Below are positions 5,856-7,241 of a stretch of DNA of 7,241 nt, one piece after another. The translations under genes were made by a program, and so were the position numbers. The DNA is from Candidatus Kerfeldbacteria bacterium. GTDB taxonomy: Bacteria > Patescibacteriota > Patescibacteriia > SBBC01 > CAIJZX01. The DNA is taken from the NCBI GenBank assembly GCA_016217865.1, contig JACRFO010000036.1, positions 1-7,241 of the forward strand. Reading direction: 5' to 3'. Below the pieces are notes generated by a model, which saw only the letters and a program-made list of their open reading frames with translations, ran no database searches and was not told the DNA's origin. The first letter of the stretch is position 1, and every line of letters begins with the position of its first letter.

Positions 5856-6335
5856 TTATGCGGAGAAGACGTCTATGGTTTTTCCGGCTGGCAGCGAGAT
5901 GACCGCTTTCTTGCGTGCGATAGTTTGGCCATAGGTGCGGCCGAAGCGTACGTGCTTACCATCCTGGACAATCATGTTCACAGCCGTTGGTCGAACGCCG
6001 AAGAGGTGGAGAACGGCTTGGCGGACATCAGTTTTCGACGCGTGGAGGGCTACTTCAAAGATGTACTGTGACTGTTGACCGACCCGGGTCGACTTTTCCG
6101 TCACGACTGGTCGGAGGAGAACGCGGTGCGCCTCATGGGCGACATCCGACGTTACGGGCGCCGCCGTCTTTGCCGGCTTCGTTGCGCTTTTCGCTGGCTG
6201 TTCTTTGCCCGACGGGACGGCCGCAAATGCCTTCTTCTCGGAGTCCTTAGCCGACGTTGAAGTGACCACGCCTTTCTTCGGCGTTGCCTGTTGATCCTTC
6301 CCTTTCTTGCTGGTAAAGCGGTCGAAGAAGCTCAT
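5856..6335 (-). CDS. rplW: 50S ribosomal protein L23 with an N-terminal extension
   Basis: L23 sits at the polypeptide exit site and is the main docking point for trigger factor and SRP. The conserved domain occupies about residues 70-159: LLRPVVTEKST (73-83), YIFEVALHASKTDVRQAVLH (91-110), FGVRPTAVNMI (112-122), then GKHVRFGRTYGQTIARKKAV (126-145) and a typical C-terminal strand. In front of it is a stretch of about 70 residues that begins MSFFDRFTSKKGK and is then rich in Lys, Ala, Ser, Thr and Pro, probably disordered. A normal L23 is about 95-100 residues; this one is 159. The ATG at 6335, 2 nt after the L4 TAA, is in step with the other junctions, so I treat the extension as real coding sequence. 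Similar MSxFDxF-type extensions occur in CPR L23 as far as I recall. Confidence 0.97.
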   Translation of the reverse strand: MSFFDRFTSKKGKDQQATPKKGVVTSTSAKDSEKKAFAAVPSGKEQPAKSATKPAKTAAPVTSDVAHEAHRVLLRPVVTEKSTRVGQQSQYIFEVALHASKTDVRQAVLHLFGVRPTAVNMIVQDGKHVRFGRTYGQTIARKKAVISLPAGKTIDVFSA

Positions 6336-6337
6336 GG

Positions 6338-6970
6338 TTACTTCACGTAGGTTTTGGTAATCACCGGCAGCGCATCTTTCAGGACGAGCAGGCGCTGGGC
6401 GTTAACGACATCGTAGACGTTCAGGCTATCAGCACGAATGATGCTGACACCCGGAATGTTGCGGCCGGAGCGGATGAGATTCATGTTTGTGGCTGGAGCA
6501 ATGACCAGTGACGTCTTGCCCTTGATCGGTAGTTTCGACAGGAACAGGGCGAAGTCCTTCGTCTTTGGTTTAGCCGCATCGTAGACATCAAGTACCATGA
6601 TCCGTTCGGCCTGGGCTTTGTCGCTCAAGGACATCAGCAGTGCTTTCCGCTTGGCGACCACGTTCATCTTCATCGCGTAGTTGCGGTTCTTGCGCGGACC
6701 ATGGATGATACCGCCGCCTTTCCACTGCGGAGAACGGATGGAACCGTGTCGGGCGCGGCCAGTGCCTTTCTGACGCCAGGGTTTGCGGCCGCCGCCACGG
6801 ACTTCACCTTTCGTCTTCGTGTGGGCGAGAACCGGCCGGCGATTGGCGAGAATCGTGACGATTGCTTGTTCAATCAAGCCGCGATTCGGTTTCAGCCCGA
6901 AGACTTTGGCGTCTAATTCAACGTCGCCGACAGGTTGGGCTTGCTGATTGTACACCTTGATCGAGGACAT
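6338..6970 (-). CDS. rplD: 50S ribosomal protein L4
   Basis: L4 binds domain I of 23S rRNA, and its long loop reaches the exit-tunnel constriction opposite L22; in E. coli it also represses the S10 operon. From ATG 6970 the protein is 210 residues (usual 200-215). It starts MSSIKVYNQQAQPVGDVELD and has the loop GGGRKPWRQKGTGRARHGSI (59-78) with SPQWKGGG just after it (80-87), the family hallmark. LNVYDVVNAQRLLVLKDAL (183-201) closes the C-terminal fold. The frame stays open upstream to 7039, but those 23 codons are Ser-rich, overlap L3 and do not resemble L4, so the 6970 start (1 nt after the L3 TAG) is chosen. No S10 leader is in the window, so autoregulation cannot be assessed. Confidence 0.98.
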   Translation of the reverse strand: MSSIKVYNQQAQPVGDVELDAKVFGLKPNRGLIEQAIVTILANRRPVLAHTKTKGEVRGGGRKPWRQKGTGRARHGSIRSPQWKGGGIIHGPRKNRNYAMKMNVVAKRKALLMSLSDKAQAERIMVLDVYDAAKPKTKDFALFLSKLPIKGKTSLVIAPATNMNLIRSGRNIPGVSIIRADSLNVYDVVNAQRLLVLKDALPVITKTYVK

Positions 6971-6971
6971 A

Positions 6972-7241
6972 CTAGACAGACTTGATGATGACGAAGCCGT
7001 TGAACGGTCCAGGCACTGCCCCTTTGAGCCAAAGCTCATTCGTGGCCGGGTCGATTTTCACGACGGCGAGGTTCTTGACGGTGACTTTGGCGTTACCGAG
7101 TCGGCCGGCCATGCGCGTGCCTTTCATAACGTGCTGCGGGAAGGTTGCGCCGATCGAACCAGGCGCGCGGAGGTTGTCTTTGTGGCCATGCGAAGCCGGA
7201 CCGCCTTTGAAGTGATGGCGTTTGACGACGCCGGCGAAGCC
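6972..7241 (-). CDS. rplC: 50S ribosomal protein L3, C-terminal part (start lies beyond the right edge)
   Basis: L3 is an assembly-initiator protein of the 50S subunit, with a long loop that reaches toward the peptidyl-transferase centre. Hand translation gives 89 codons in frame from 7241 to TAG at 6974-6972. Landmarks are GFAGVVKRHHFKGGPASHGH (1-20 of the fragment), RAPGSIGA (25-32), MKGTRMAGRLGNAKVTVKNL (38-57) and KGAVPGPFNGFVIIK near the end, all typical of L3. The loop reads SIGATFPQHVMKG, one residue shorter than in E. coli and without the glutamine (Q150) that PrmB methylates there. That is common outside Proteobacteria, and the shorter form recalls CPR bacteria. About 110-120 N-terminal residues are outside the window. 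L4 begins 1 nt after the stop. Confidence 0.96.
   Translation of the reverse strand, partial: GFAGVVKRHHFKGGPASHGHKDNLRAPGSIGATFPQHVMKGTRMAGRLGNAKVTVKNLAVVKIDPATNELWLKGAVPGPFNGFVIIKSV

Noticed and set aside
6971..7039. Upstream extension of the L4 frame by 23 codons (start at 7039).
   Set aside because: It lies inside the L3 coding sequence in another frame and encodes a Ser-rich stretch not found in L4; ATG 6970 gives the normal start.
1..7241. Search for mobile elements, CRISPR repeats, tRNA/ncRNA genes, promoters or terminators.
   Set aside because: Nearly every base is assigned to ribosomal coding sequence with gaps of 6 nt or less, and I saw no inverted repeats, repeat arrays or hairpin-plus-U-tract that would support such a feature.

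Overview
The window is a compact run of ribosomal protein genes, all on the minus strand. Read in the direction of transcription (right to left) the order is L3 (3' part only), L4, L23, L2, S19, L22, S3, L16, L29, S17, L14, L24, L5, S14, S8, L6, L18 (5' part only). This is the conserved bacterial S10 operon joined directly to the spc operon. No mobile element, RNA gene, CRISPR array or non-ribosomal gene was found, and no non-coding stretch is longer than 6 nt.

The proteins are clearly bacterial. L16, L3, L5 and the zinc-type S14 resemble Candidate Phyla Radiation (Patescibacteria/Parcubacteria-like) versions. So do a roughly 70-residue low-complexity N-terminal extension on L23 and Lys/Ala/Pro-rich C-terminal tails on L22 and S19. 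This placement is from recalled family sequences, not from a search. The genetic code appears standard: of 16 gene ends visible, 11 use TAA, 4 TAG and 1 TGA.

Layout: 7241-6972 L3; 6970-6338 L4; 6335-5856 L23; 5853-5014 L2; 5010-4681 S19; 4677-4147 L22; 4142-3480 S3; 3476-3063 L16; 3058-2855 L29; 2848-2597 S17; 2600-2229 L14; 2224-1907 L24; 1905-1360 L5; 1356-1171 S14; 1166-777 S8; 773-222 L6; 220-1 L18. All 16 visible starts are ATG. Gaps are 1-6 nt, and S17/L14 overlap by 4 nt. None of the starts has a well-placed Shine-Dalgarno sequence, which suggests that translation passes from one gene to the next by coupling.

The one real anomaly is in L6. The reading frame that begins at the expected ATG (773) contains an in-frame TAA at 686-684, codon 30, in the conserved Val-Lys-Gly-Pro-x-Gly turn where most L6 proteins have a sense codon (often Lys). 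The frame is otherwise intact to its normal end. This is either a sequencing/assembly error, strain variation or a true nonsense mutation. The rest of the window is ordinary core-genome translation machinery, and I see no undescribed system in it.
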